Source: CAZOEL01 sp964578835 (GTDB lineage Bacteria > Desulfobacterota > Syntrophobacteria > Syntrophobacterales > Syntrophobacteraceae). From it: 61,360 nucleotides of DNA. The stretch is taken from positions 1 to 61,360 of the forward strand of contig CAZOEL010000039.1 in assembly GCA_964578835.1 (NCBI GenBank). Direction: 5' to 3'. Both the position numbers and the translations under genes were made by a program. Shown here piece after piece: positions 35,770 to 43,280 of the stretch (the stretch's first letter is position 1; each line of letters begins with the position of its first letter). Below the pieces are notes generated by a model, which saw only the letters and a program-made list of their open reading frames with translations, was not told the origin of the DNA and did no database searches.

Positions 35770-35800
35770 AAAAAAGCTCCCGGACTAACAACCAGGGAGC
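35770..35800 (-). terminator. Hairpin with U run just upstream of ilvD, possible attenuator
   Basis: On the minus strand GCTCCC (35800-35795), a 13-base loop and GGGAGC (35781-35776) are followed by six U, ending 58 bases before ilvD. A terminator at this place, in the direction of ilvD, would be an attenuator or the end of an upstream short transcript. A 15-codon reading frame with Trp-Leu-Leu-Val in the loop (35815-35768) overlaps it but has no strong ribosome binding site. Confidence 0.5.
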
Positions 35801-36008
35801 GCGTCCTTGATCCATTTCGAACTGCTCAGTTTCCGACGGTAGCTCTCACGCCCGTCATCGTCCCGCCCATCCTACCCGAATGATCTTCAGAAGAAAATCA
35901 AATTGATAGCCCGATGGAGGTCTGCCCATGAAATAGAGTCTACACTGTACCTTTCGAGATATCAAGATGCCCGTGCGCGTAGGCTAGGATTCCCCTAGGA
36001 TGACGAAC

Positions 36009-36087
36009 AGCAATTCTAAAAAATGGGCAAAACGGCAAGCGCGAAGCCCCAAAGGGGCGTACGTTTTACCCCTTTTTTACAAATTCA
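36009..36087. repeat. Palindromic repeat H, copy 2 (diverged)
   Basis: The left arm (CAATTCTAAAAAATGGGCAA, from 36011) is an imperfect mirror of the right arm (TTACCCCTTTTTTACAAATT, to 36085) around an inner GCCCC AAA GGGGC. It resembles the shorter palindrome at 20411-20458 in its ATTTGTAAAAA ends and GGGC..CGTA centre. It lies in the 537-base gap between ilvD and the SDR gene; apart from this and the ilvD hairpin that gap shows nothing coding. Confidence 0.5.
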
Positions 36088-36249
36088 CCCACTGCATGAC
36101 CAAATTTAGAATAGCTCGACGGCGAAAGCGCTTCAGCCACTTGCCGAACAGGATGTTTATCTTACAGAAATAATGAAATGCGGCGGGATTCCAGGCGCAG
36201 GCTTGAACTTCCGGATTGGTAACGAAAGGTTATGACACGGGGTAAGATT

Positions 36250-37011
36250 ATGAACGATTTAGGAGGAAAGACGCTGATCGTCACTGGAGCATCCATGGGA
36301 ATCGGCCGGGCTGTGGCCCTCGAATTGGCGCGATTGAAGGTGAATCTTGCGCTCAATGCGCGTAACGCAGGACCGCTTGAGGAGATCGCAGCTCTTTGCA
36401 GAGATCTTGGAGTGATAGCTCGGCCCGTTGCGGGCAGCGCGGCCCGATCTGAAGTTGCATCCGGGCTCGTTAGCGCAGCCTTAGAGATCGGCCGCTTTCA
36501 TGGGTTCATACATGCTGCTGGAGTTTTGCATCCGGGCCCGTTTCTCTGGGAATTGAACGAATCTCAATATCAAGATGTATTCGAGTCGAGCGTCACCGCA
36601 AGCTATCAATTGATTCGGCATGCAGCCCCTACATTATTGGAGCAAGGCAAAGGCGTCGCCGTTTTTTTCGGGTCCGGAGCCGCCGAAAGAAATATGCGCG
36701 GCATGGGGGCGTATTGTGCGGCCAAAGCTACTGAAGAAGCTCTGGCAAGGCAATTTGCCGTGGAGGCGCCTACGATTACAAGCTTCATCTATCGACCCGG
36801 AGTTGTGGATACGCGCATGCACGAGCAGGCTCGTTCGGCCCGGGGAGGAGCAGGCGATGAGCTGCAAACCTTCTTCCGCGGCTACCGGGACCGTGGGGAT
36901 CTCCTATCTCCGGAAGAGGCCGCCAGGGCGCTCATCCGAATTCTTACCGGCAATCCACGAAGCTTCCACGGACAGATCACAACCTGGAGGGATGGCCATG
37001 ACGCCGGCTAA
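36250..37011 (+). CDS. Short-chain dehydrogenase/reductase
   Basis: The 253-residue protein is a classical SDR: nucleotide motif TGASMGIGRAVALEL (about 12), NxR region ALNARNA, HAAGVLH, and active site GAYCAAKATEEALAR (Tyr and Lys of Y-x3-K) preceded by FFGSGAAE with the Ser. It should reduce a ketone or oxidise an alcohol with NAD(P)H; substrate unknown. I choose ATG 36250 (MNDLGGKTLIV) with GGGG at seven bases over ATG 36232, whose Shine-Dalgarno spacing is poor. The next gene starts at 36998, 14 bases inside its end, so they are coupled; the hydrolase partner might act in the same small-molecule pathway. Confidence 0.82.
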   Translation: MNDLGGKTLIVTGASMGIGRAVALELARLKVNLALNARNAGPLEEIAALCRDLGVIARPVAGSAARSEVASGLVSAALEIGRFHGFIHAAGVLHPGPFLWELNESQYQDVFESSVTASYQLIRHAAPTLLEQGKGVAVFFGSGAAERNMRGMGAYCAAKATEEALARQFAVEAPTITSFIYRPGVVDTRMHEQARSARGGAGDELQTFFRGYRDRGDLLSPEEAARALIRILTGNPRSFHGQITTWRDGHDAG

Positions 37012-37735
37012 AGACACGCTGCATACGGAATACATCGGTTACCGGGATGGGGACGCCGCGCTGGAAGGATACCTCGCGTATGACAAATCGGCCCTGGGAC
37101 CCGGGCCGGGCGTTTTGGTAGCGCATGAATGGTGGGGCTTGGTGGATTATGCAAAGAAACGGGCCGAGCAATTGGCGGCTCTCGGATACATCGCCTTCGC
37201 CCTGGACATGTATGGTAAGGGCATAACGACCGACGACCCGGAGCGGGCGGGAAAGCTGGCCGGGAAATACAAAGCGGATAGAAAGCTCATGAGGAGCAGG
37301 GCGCTTGCCGGTTTGAACGCGCTGAAAGGGCATGCTCCGGTCGACCCCAAACGCATTGCCGCCATAGGTTATTGCTTCGGAGGGACGGCAGTGCTCGAGC
37401 TCGCCCGCAGCGGAGCGGACATCGCGGGGGTTGTGAGCTTCCACGGTGGACTCGCCACGCCTCATCCGGAAGACGCACGCAGCATAAAAGCCAAAGTCCT
37501 GGCGCTTCACGGCGCGGATGACCCTTTAGCGCCGGCCGCCGAAGTCGCCGCTTTTCAGGAGGAAATGCGCCGAGGCGGTGTTGACTGGCAGATGATCCTC
37601 TACGGTGGAGCTGTGCACAGCTTTACCAGCCCAGCCGCGGGCAACGATCCATCAAGCGGAGTGGCCTACGACGAGAAGGCGGATAGACGCTCATGGGAAG
37701 CCATGAAGCTCTTTTTCGACGAACTGTTCAGATAG
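36998..37735 (+). CDS. Dienelactone hydrolase family protein
   Basis: The 245-residue alpha/beta hydrolase has the nucleophile Cys in AAIGYCFGGTAVLELA, Asp in LHGADDPLAP and His in GGAVHSFTSPAA, the Cys-Asp-His triad typical of dienelactone hydrolases. GVLVAHEWWGLVDYAKKRAEQLAALGY is the family N-terminus. It is a cytosolic hydrolase of an unknown ester or lactone. It overlaps the SDR gene by 14 bases, starting ATG 36998 with GGAGG at eight bases; the ATG at 36992 is too close to that site. The two could work in succession. DLH-like enzymes without aromatic-degradation neighbours are common, so function is open. Confidence 0.82.
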   Translation: MTPAKDTLHTEYIGYRDGDAALEGYLAYDKSALGPGPGVLVAHEWWGLVDYAKKRAEQLAALGYIAFALDMYGKGITTDDPERAGKLAGKYKADRKLMRSRALAGLNALKGHAPVDPKRIAAIGYCFGGTAVLELARSGADIAGVVSFHGGLATPHPEDARSIKAKVLALHGADDPLAPAAEVAAFQEEMRRGGVDWQMILYGGAVHSFTSPAAGNDPSSGVAYDEKADRRSWEAMKLFFDELFR

Positions 37736-37746
37736 GCTTGTTTTCG

Positions 37747-37775
37747 TTGCTTTTGATGCCGCAAATAATTATAGA
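37747..37775 (+). promoter_or_regulatory. Candidate sigma-70 promoter for the Nfu-type gene
   Basis: TTGCTT at 37747-37752 and TATAGA at 37770-37775 are separated by 17 bases, and stand 37 bases before the ATG at 37812. The match to consensus is moderate, but no better element lies nearby. Confidence 0.4.
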
Positions 37776-37811
37776 AGAATTACACAATCAAACTCAGAGG
37801 AGGATGAAGGA

Positions 37812-38033
37812 ATGCGAGAAGAAGTTGAAAAAGCGTTGGACAAAATCAGGCCCATGTTGCAGCGCGACGGCGGAAATGTCGACTTGGTGGATGTGGACGG
37901 GTCTGTAGTCAAGGTTCGCCTGACCGGAGCCTGCCACGGATGTCCTATGAGCCAGATGACATTGAAGGCCGGCATCGAGCGGATTATCAAGCAGGAAGTC
38001 CCGCAGGTCACGGAAGTTGTTGCGGTTTCGTAA
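37812..38033 (+). CDS. NifU-like C-terminal (Nfu) iron-sulfur scaffold/carrier
   Basis: A 73-residue single-domain Nfu protein with CHGCPMSQMTLK (CxxC), the motif by which two molecules bridge a 4Fe-4S cluster for transfer to target enzymes. The N-terminal MREEVEKALDKIRPMLQRDGGNVDLVDVDG is the classic NifU C-terminal domain start. AGGAGG upstream gives a firm start. There is a terminator downstream at 38143. It is not next to isc or suf genes; the window contains clients such as IlvD and AmrS but the pairing is only inference. Confidence 0.93.
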   Translation: MREEVEKALDKIRPMLQRDGGNVDLVDVDGSVVKVRLTGACHGCPMSQMTLKAGIERIIKQEVPQVTEVVAVS

Positions 38034-38142
38034 CCACCATTGAGAGACTCCGATCAAGCTGTAATATTTAGAATAACCTTGCGCTCCCGTTAGTCAGATT
38101 CACCTTTTTTCCAGCATAATCCCTCGTACATAGGGGTAAGAT

Positions 38143-38186
38143 TGCAGACCGGGCTTCGATCGCGCACAACTCGGTCTGCATTTTTA
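38143..38186 (+). terminator. Rho-independent terminator after the Nfu-type gene
   Basis: TGCAGACCG (38143-38151), a 20-base loop, CGGTCTGCA (38172-38180) and a T-rich tract TTTTTACTTT form a clear terminator 110 bases after the stop. Confidence 0.75.
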
Positions 38187-38247
38187 CTTTGGATTTCCAA
38201 CTATTATAGCCTTGAGACCGAACCCTCCAATAAAGAAGAGGTGAACT

Positions 38248-38733
38248 ATGTCCAAAGTTGAAGAAAAGCTCGCCGCCCTCGGATTGGTTCTTCCACCACC
38301 GGTCAAGCCGCCCGCAGGAGTCGCGCTGCCGTTTCAGTTTGTGAGAATCGTCGGCTCACGAGCCCTCATCTCGGGCCATGGACCTCAGAGCGCCGACGGC
38401 TCAATTTCCGGCCCCTTCGGCAAGCTCGGCCGCGATTTGACCGTAGAGCAGGGGTACGCAGCGGCACGCCTGACGGCGCTCTCAATCCTCGGCAGTCTCG
38501 AGCGCGCTCTCGGAGACCTCGATCGCATCGCCGCCTGGAGCCGCATTTTCGGCATGGTCAACTCGGCGCCGGGCTTCACGCAACAACCAAGCGTCATCAA
38601 CGGATTCTCAGATCTCATTCTGGAGATTTTCGGCCACGAGATCGGCGCGCACGCAAGGAGCGCCGTAGGCATGGCTGAGCTCCCCTTCGACATACCGGTT
38701 GAAATTGAAGGCGAAGTCGAGATTGCGCCATAG
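38248..38733 (+). CDS. RidA/YjgF-like protein
   Basis: The 161-residue protein belongs to the YjgF/RidA superfamily in the longer subgroup with ISGHGPQSADGSISGPFGKLGRDLTVEQGYAAARLTALSILGSLERALGDLDRI, which folds as a homotrimer and often deaminates reactive 2-aminoacrylate-like enamines; the key Arg of classic RidA is not obvious here, so activity is uncertain. The C-terminus is SAVGMAELPFDIPVEIEGEVEI. It is preceded by GAAGAGGTG at a normal distance. Monocistronic by appearance; the next gene is convergent. Confidence 0.8.
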   Translation: MSKVEEKLAALGLVLPPPVKPPAGVALPFQFVRIVGSRALISGHGPQSADGSISGPFGKLGRDLTVEQGYAAARLTALSILGSLERALGDLDRIAAWSRIFGMVNSAPGFTQQPSVINGFSDLILEIFGHEIGAHARSAVGMAELPFDIPVEIEGEVEIAP

Positions 38734-38787
38734 AGTGGAGGCGCGGCCAACTATTTTTACCGCACGTAGTAAGCCCTCACTGCCGCC

Positions 38788-39267
38788 TCACTTGTGGTAA
38801 GGCTCTCCTTTTAAGATGGTAAAAGCTCTGTAGAGCTGCTCTACAATTATGAAACGGGCGAGGTCATGAGGAAAAGTCATCTTGGAGAGAGAAAGAGTCG
38901 TGTTAGCCCGCTGAATCACATTTAAAGACAGGCCGACCGGCCCGCCTACGGCCATCCAGACATTGGCGGCGCCTTCATTTTTCAAGCGTTCGAGATAATT
39001 CGAAAAATCTACCGAGCTCAACTGCTTTCCCCGCTGATCCCAGGCTATGAAAAAATCCTGTTTTTCCGGAAGCTTCAAAATTCGCTCGCCTTCCCGCTCT
39101 CTTGCGGCATCTTCTGAGCCGGCGCTCCCGGGAGCGATTTTTTCCGCCTTGATCACATGCACATCCACGGGAACATAATGGCGGAGCCTCTCCAGGTAGC
39201 GCTGAATGCCCGCATCGGCCTCCGCAAAACTAGTCTTGCCGACAAAAATCAGGCGCAGGCGCAGCAT
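38788..39267 (-). CDS. rlmH: 23S rRNA (pseudouridine-1915-N3)-methyltransferase RlmH
   Basis: The 159-residue SPOUT methyltransferase methylates pseudouridine at 23S position 1915 in the ribosome decoding-related helix 69. Marks are MLRLRLIFVGKTSF, AWDQRGKQLSSVDFS, the knot VGGPVGLS and the C-terminal LSLSKMTFPHDLARFIIVEQLYRAFTILKGEPYHK, all standard for RlmH. The start ATG 39267 overlaps the end of tlyA by 38 bases, so it reads inside the last codons of tlyA and is translationally coupled. It is the last gene of the xseA-xseB-ispA-dxs-tlyA-rlmH operon. Confidence 0.94.
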   Translation of the reverse strand: MLRLRLIFVGKTSFAEADAGIQRYLERLRHYVPVDVHVIKAEKIAPGSAGSEDAAREREGERILKLPEKQDFFIAWDQRGKQLSSVDFSNYLERLKNEGAANVWMAVGGPVGLSLNVIQRANTTLSLSKMTFPHDLARFIIVEQLYRAFTILKGEPYHK

Positions 39268-39988
39268 AGAGCAAAAACTCCCTGTTTCCTTTGGGACCGA
39301 GAATGGGCGAGGGCGTAACGCCCATGACATCAAGGCCGAGAGAGCGGCAAAACTCCACCATAGCGTCGCACACTTCCCGATGCACCAGAGGGTCTCGCAC
39401 GACTCCGCCCTTTCCCACATGAGCGCGTCCTGCCTCGAACTGGGGTTTTATGAGAGCGATGAGCTTCGCTCCGGCCTCCAGGAAAGGAATCACGGCGGGA
39501 ATGACGAGCTTGAGGGATATGAAGGAAGCGTCAATAACTGCGATCTGAATGGGCTCCGGGATGAGAGAGGAGGGAAGATAACGGATATTCTGCCTCTCGA
39601 GCGCCACAACCCGAGGATCTTGCCTTAGCTTCCACGCAAGTTGCCCGTAGCCCACGTCAATGGCGTATACGCGGGCAGCGCCGCGCTGCAGCAGGCAATC
39701 GGTAAAGCCCCCCGTGGAGGCGCCGACGTCCATTGCCGTCAGTCCGTTCACATCGATCCCAAATGCATCGAGCGCGTGCTCGAGCTTCAGACCGCCACGG
39801 CTCACATAGGGAAGATCCTCGCCCACGATCTCTATGCGGGCATCTTCCGGGACCTGCCTGCCCGCCTTGGTAACCTTCGCCCCATCGACCTGAACTTTGG
39901 CCGCGAGGATCAACGCTTGAGCCCTTTCACGGCTCGGCGCGAGCCCTTTGTCAACAAGCAGCTTGTCCAATCGCGCGGAACTGGCCAT
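39230..39988 (-). CDS. tlyA: TlyA family rRNA 2'-O-methyltransferase
   Basis: The 252-residue protein combines an N-terminal S4 RNA-binding domain (LDKLLVDKGLAPSRERAQALILAAKVQVDG) with a FtsJ-like methyltransferase. SAM motif AMDVGASTGGFTDCLLQRGA, ALIKPQFEAGR and the C-terminal SPILGPKGNREFLLY match TlyA, which methylates cytidine 2'-O sites in 16S and/or 23S rRNA. Position after dxs is common. Its start (39988) lies 38 bases inside dxs, and its end overlaps rlmH by 38 bases, making a compact, coupled unit. Confidence 0.93.
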   Translation of the reverse strand: MASSARLDKLLVDKGLAPSRERAQALILAAKVQVDGAKVTKAGRQVPEDARIEIVGEDLPYVSRGGLKLEHALDAFGIDVNGLTAMDVGASTGGFTDCLLQRGAARVYAIDVGYGQLAWKLRQDPRVVALERQNIRYLPSSLIPEPIQIAVIDASFISLKLVIPAVIPFLEAGAKLIALIKPQFEAGRAHVGKGGVVRDPLVHREVCDAMVEFCRSLGLDVMGVTPSPILGPKGNREFLLYAAPAPDFCRQD

Positions 39989-41891
39989 GGCGAACTTTCA
40001 GCAGGTCGAGCGCGGCCTGCTCTATCCCATCAACGTCGATGCCGTAAAGATTCCTTAGAATGCTCTGGCTTCCGTGAGGAACGAACAGATCGGGAAGCCC
40101 AAGGCGCACAAACGCTTTCGGGAAGAAGGAGGATTCCTGGAACATTTCCAGTACGGCGCTTCCGAAACCGCCCTGGAGCGCATTCTCTTCGATTGTGATG
40201 ACGTTGCCGGTCTTCTTGGCCCACTCGAGAATGAGATCCCGATCCAGGGGTTTGACGAACCTCGCGTTCATGACGGCGGCGCCTATTCCCTGCGACTCAA
40301 GATTTTCCGCCGCTTTGAGAGCCGCCTGCACCGGCTGGCCTATGGCTATCAACAGGATGTCCTCTCCCTCTTTGAGGATTTCCGCCTTTCCCAGAGGAAG
40401 AGCATGAGGCTCGTCATCCATGGCTGCGCCCACGCCGTTCCCCCGCGGATAGCGCACCGCCGACGGCCCGGGATGGTCGAGCGCCGTCTTGAGCATATGT
40501 CGGAGCTCGTTTTCATCTTTGGGGGCCATCAAGACCATATTCGGGATATGGCGGAGGAAAGAGAGGTCGAAAACGCCATGGTGCGTCGGGCCGTCTTCCC
40601 CCACAAGCCCGCCGCGGTCCATGGCGAAGACCACCGGCAGGTTCTGAAGGCATACGTCGTGGATGATCTGATCGTAGGCTCGCTGGAGAAAAGTCGAGTA
40701 AACGGCCACAACCGGCTTGAAGCCTTCAGTAGCAAGTCCGGCCGCAAACGTCACCGCATGCTGCTCGGCGATTCCGACATCGAAGAACCTGTCGGGGAAC
40801 TGCTTGGAAAAGCTCTCGAGGCCCGTTCCCGGGAGCATGGCCGCAGTGATGGCGATAACCTTCGAATCCTGCTCCGCCAGGCGAGCGATGCAGTCCCCGA
40901 AAACCTGCGTGTAGGAGGGAGCGCATGCTCCACCGGCTTTGGAGCTGCAGCTCTTGCCGGTTTCGATGTCGAAGGACCCAACCCCATGAAAGCTCGTGGG
41001 ATCGCATTCCGCGTGCGTGTAGCCCTTGCCCTTCTGGGTCATCACGTGGATGAGAACCGGCCCTTCGATGTGGCGCGCGGTCTGGAAGGTTTCAATGAGC
41101 CGATCCATCCTGTGGCCTTTGATGGGCCCGATATAATGGAACTCAAGAGCCTGGAAGAGCATCCCGGGAGTAAAAAAGCTCATAAGGGAGTCTTCACTCC
41201 GCTTGAGAATCTGGATGATATTCGATCCGAGCCCCGGTATGGTTTTCAGAATGCTTTCGATCTCGCGCTTGAGATACATGAGCGTTCTGTTGGAGAGCTT
41301 GCGGCTCAAGAAGGAGGAAAGCGCGCCCACGTTCGGGGAGATGGACATTTCATTGTCGTTGAGAACCACAATGAGATTTTTCTCGAGATCCCCCGCATGG
41401 TTCAGGGCTTCAAAGGCAATGCCGCCCGTCATGCTCCCATCTCCAATGACGGCTATGGAGCGGCCGGACGATCCCTTCAGGCTGCTCGCAACGGCGATTC
41501 CCAGAGCGGCGGATATGGAGGTGCTGGAATGCCCCGTACCGAAAGCGTCGTATTTGCTCTCGCTTCTTTTCGGGAACCCGCTAAGCCCCTCGTATTGGCG
41601 AAGCGTATGGAATTGCGAATGCCTGCCGGTGAGAAGCTTATGCGTATAGGCCTGATGTCCCACATCCCAGATGATCTTATCCAAAGGCAGATCAAAAACA
41701 TAATGAAGAGCGATGGTCAGTTCTACGACGCCCAGGTTCGGCGCGAGATGCCCTCCTTTATCGGCCACCGTGCAGATGATGGTCTCTCGAATTTCCTGAG
41801 CAAGTTGCTGCAATTGAAACTGTGAGAGCTGCTTTAGCTGCGAAGGGCTCTCTATCTGTGAAAGCAACGTTTTCACATTTCTTTCTTTCAA
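39951..41891 (-). CDS. dxs: 1-deoxy-D-xylulose-5-phosphate synthase
   Basis: The 646-residue thiamine diphosphate enzyme condenses pyruvate and glyceraldehyde 3-phosphate for the MEP isoprenoid pathway. Marks: WDVGHQAYTHKLLTGR (first His), GTGHSSTSISAALG, the ThDP/Mg site GDGSMTGGIAFEALNHAG with LNDNEMSISPN, and AMDRGGLVGEDGPTHHG in the pyrimidine domain (Glu and His residues), then the C-terminal domain GNVITIEENALQGGFGSAV. Length is normal. It sits 29 bases after ispA, coupling MEP entry to prenyl diphosphate synthesis, and its 3' end overlaps tlyA. Confidence 0.96.
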   Translation of the reverse strand: MKERNVKTLLSQIESPSQLKQLSQFQLQQLAQEIRETIICTVADKGGHLAPNLGVVELTIALHYVFDLPLDKIIWDVGHQAYTHKLLTGRHSQFHTLRQYEGLSGFPKRSESKYDAFGTGHSSTSISAALGIAVASSLKGSSGRSIAVIGDGSMTGGIAFEALNHAGDLEKNLIVVLNDNEMSISPNVGALSSFLSRKLSNRTLMYLKREIESILKTIPGLGSNIIQILKRSEDSLMSFFTPGMLFQALEFHYIGPIKGHRMDRLIETFQTARHIEGPVLIHVMTQKGKGYTHAECDPTSFHGVGSFDIETGKSCSSKAGGACAPSYTQVFGDCIARLAEQDSKVIAITAAMLPGTGLESFSKQFPDRFFDVGIAEQHAVTFAAGLATEGFKPVVAVYSTFLQRAYDQIIHDVCLQNLPVVFAMDRGGLVGEDGPTHHGVFDLSFLRHIPNMVLMAPKDENELRHMLKTALDHPGPSAVRYPRGNGVGAAMDDEPHALPLGKAEILKEGEDILLIAIGQPVQAALKAAENLESQGIGAAVMNARFVKPLDRDLILEWAKKTGNVITIEENALQGGFGSAVLEMFQESSFFPKAFVRLGLPDLFVPHGSQSILRNLYGIDVDGIEQAALDLLKVRHGQFRAIGQAAC

Positions 41892-41920
41892 TGTCTAACC
41901 TCTCCGTAAGGCGCGGCCTT

Positions 41921-42823
41921 TCAAGCTTTTCTAACCAGCAGGTAGCGAGCGATGGCCCGTAGCGGCTCGGCTTTATCGTCGAACCGTTCGAGGGCTTTCA
42001 GGGTTTCCTCCACATGCTCCTGCGCGGCCTCCCTGGACCTTGCCAGACCGAGAAGCGCCGGGTACGTCTTTTTGTTCTTGGCGGCATCCGAGCCGGGCTG
42101 TTTTCCCATGACGGCGGCGTCTCCTTCGACATCCAAAAGGTCGTCGGTGATTTGAAACGCCAGCCCAAAATGATGACCATAGCGCTTCAGCGCAGCCACC
42201 TCTTCGTCGGAGCCTCCGCCCAAAATGGCGCCCACCTCGAGAGATGCGGATATGAGAGCCCCGGTCTTATGAATGTGCATGTACTCCACAGTGGCGATAT
42301 CCACTTCGCACTGCTCGCATTCGAGATCGATCGCCTGGCCGCCCACCATTCCCCGGTATCCGGCAGCCTTTGCCATTATGCCGATAGCAAGGAGGACTTT
42401 TTCCGCGGAAACCTCTCCGCCTGGCTGCCGGATAGCCGCCATGCGCCCAAACGCTTCCGTCAGGAGAGCGTCCCCGGCCAGGATGGCTTCGGCTTCTCCA
42501 TACACCTTGTGATTGGTGGGCATGCCTCTTCGAAAGTCGTCATTGTCCATGGCCGGAAGATCGTCATGAATCAAGGAATAGGTGTGGATCATCTCGAGGG
42601 CGCACGCCATGGGCATCAGAGCGTCGACCGAACCTCCGACGACTTCGGCGGCGGCCAGACACAAAATAGGACGCAGCCTCTTTCCGCCTGCAAAAAGGCT
42701 ATAGCGGACGGCTTCCAACAATTTCTTCTCGAGCCCAGTCGGATTAGGAAAAGACTTTTCGAGGGCGGCATCCACCCGCTTTTTTCGTTCAGCCAAATAA
42801 TCTTTGAGATCGAATTCCTGCAT
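41921..42823 (-). CDS. ispA: Farnesyl/geranylgeranyl diphosphate synthase
   Basis: The 300-residue all-trans prenyltransferase extends allylic diphosphates with isopentenyl diphosphate. The first aspartate-rich motif is IHDDLPAMDNDDFRRGMPTNH (Asp87 onward) and the second FQITDDLLDVEGD (about 222), plus GGKRLRPILCLAAAE and AGDALLTEAF. The residues before the first motif, THSYSLIHDD-like with small side chains, fit FPP synthase IspA of class II bacteria. It lies between xseB (197 bases upstream) and dxs. The chain length, C15 versus C20, cannot be fixed from this sequence alone. Confidence 0.93.
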   Translation of the reverse strand: MQEFDLKDYLAERKKRVDAALEKSFPNPTGLEKKLLEAVRYSLFAGGKRLRPILCLAAAEVVGGSVDALMPMACALEMIHTYSLIHDDLPAMDNDDFRRGMPTNHKVYGEAEAILAGDALLTEAFGRMAAIRQPGGEVSAEKVLLAIGIMAKAAGYRGMVGGQAIDLECEQCEVDIATVEYMHIHKTGALISASLEVGAILGGGSDEEVAALKRYGHHFGLAFQITDDLLDVEGDAAVMGKQPGSDAAKNKKTYPALLGLARSREAAQEHVEETLKALERFDDKAEPLRAIARYLLVRKA

Positions 42824-43019
42824 ATTATTGCATGCCCCTATCGAATATATTCCAGGAAGGCTGGCAATTTTCAGTCTATCACGCCATAGAGCGCATTTCC
42901 ATGCTCATTTCAGCAGCCTGCAAATGAAAATGGCCTCTCGGGTATTCTCAGTACTTATATAATTGCGAAAATGTGCGCCAAGTCACGCCTAAAATCAACA
43001 ATAAAATGCTCCCCGCTCC

Positions 43020-43280
43020 TCAGCAATCACTCGCGCTTCCATCGGATGACGAAGAGGGAAAAGGCGTGAGCGTGAAGTCGTCCTGTGGACCCTTGAGTAG
43101 CATCTCCACCTTGCTTTCCGCCTCCTCGAGCCGTTGATGGCAATACTGCACGAGGCGAATTCCTTCGGAAAAAGACTCTACGGCGTCCTCCAAAGGGAGG
43201 TCCCCCTTCTCCATCTTATCGACAATGATCTGAAGCCTTTTGAGCGCCTCCTCGAAAGGCTCACTTTTCTTCTTGGCCAT
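43020..43280 (-). CDS. xseB: Exodeoxyribonuclease VII small subunit
   Basis: The 86-residue helical protein MAKKKSEPFEEALKRLQIIVDKMEKGDLPLEDAVESFSEGIRLVQYCHQRLEEAESKVE is a typical XseB, several copies of which wrap each XseA. Its start lies 20 bases inside the end of xseA. The C-terminus (TLTPFPSSSSDGSASDC) is a short Ser-rich tail. Confidence 0.94.
   Translation of the reverse strand: MAKKKSEPFEEALKRLQIIVDKMEKGDLPLEDAVESFSEGIRLVQYCHQRLEEAESKVEMLLKGPQDDFTLTPFPSSSSDGSASDC

Noticed and set aside
40074..41825. Long open reading frame on the plus strand opposite dxs
   Set aside because: It is the shadow of the GC-rich codon use of dxs on the other strand; there is no ribosome binding site and no family-like sequence. 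The same applies to the long frames opposite ilvD (34609-35727) and the kinase at 19161-20138.
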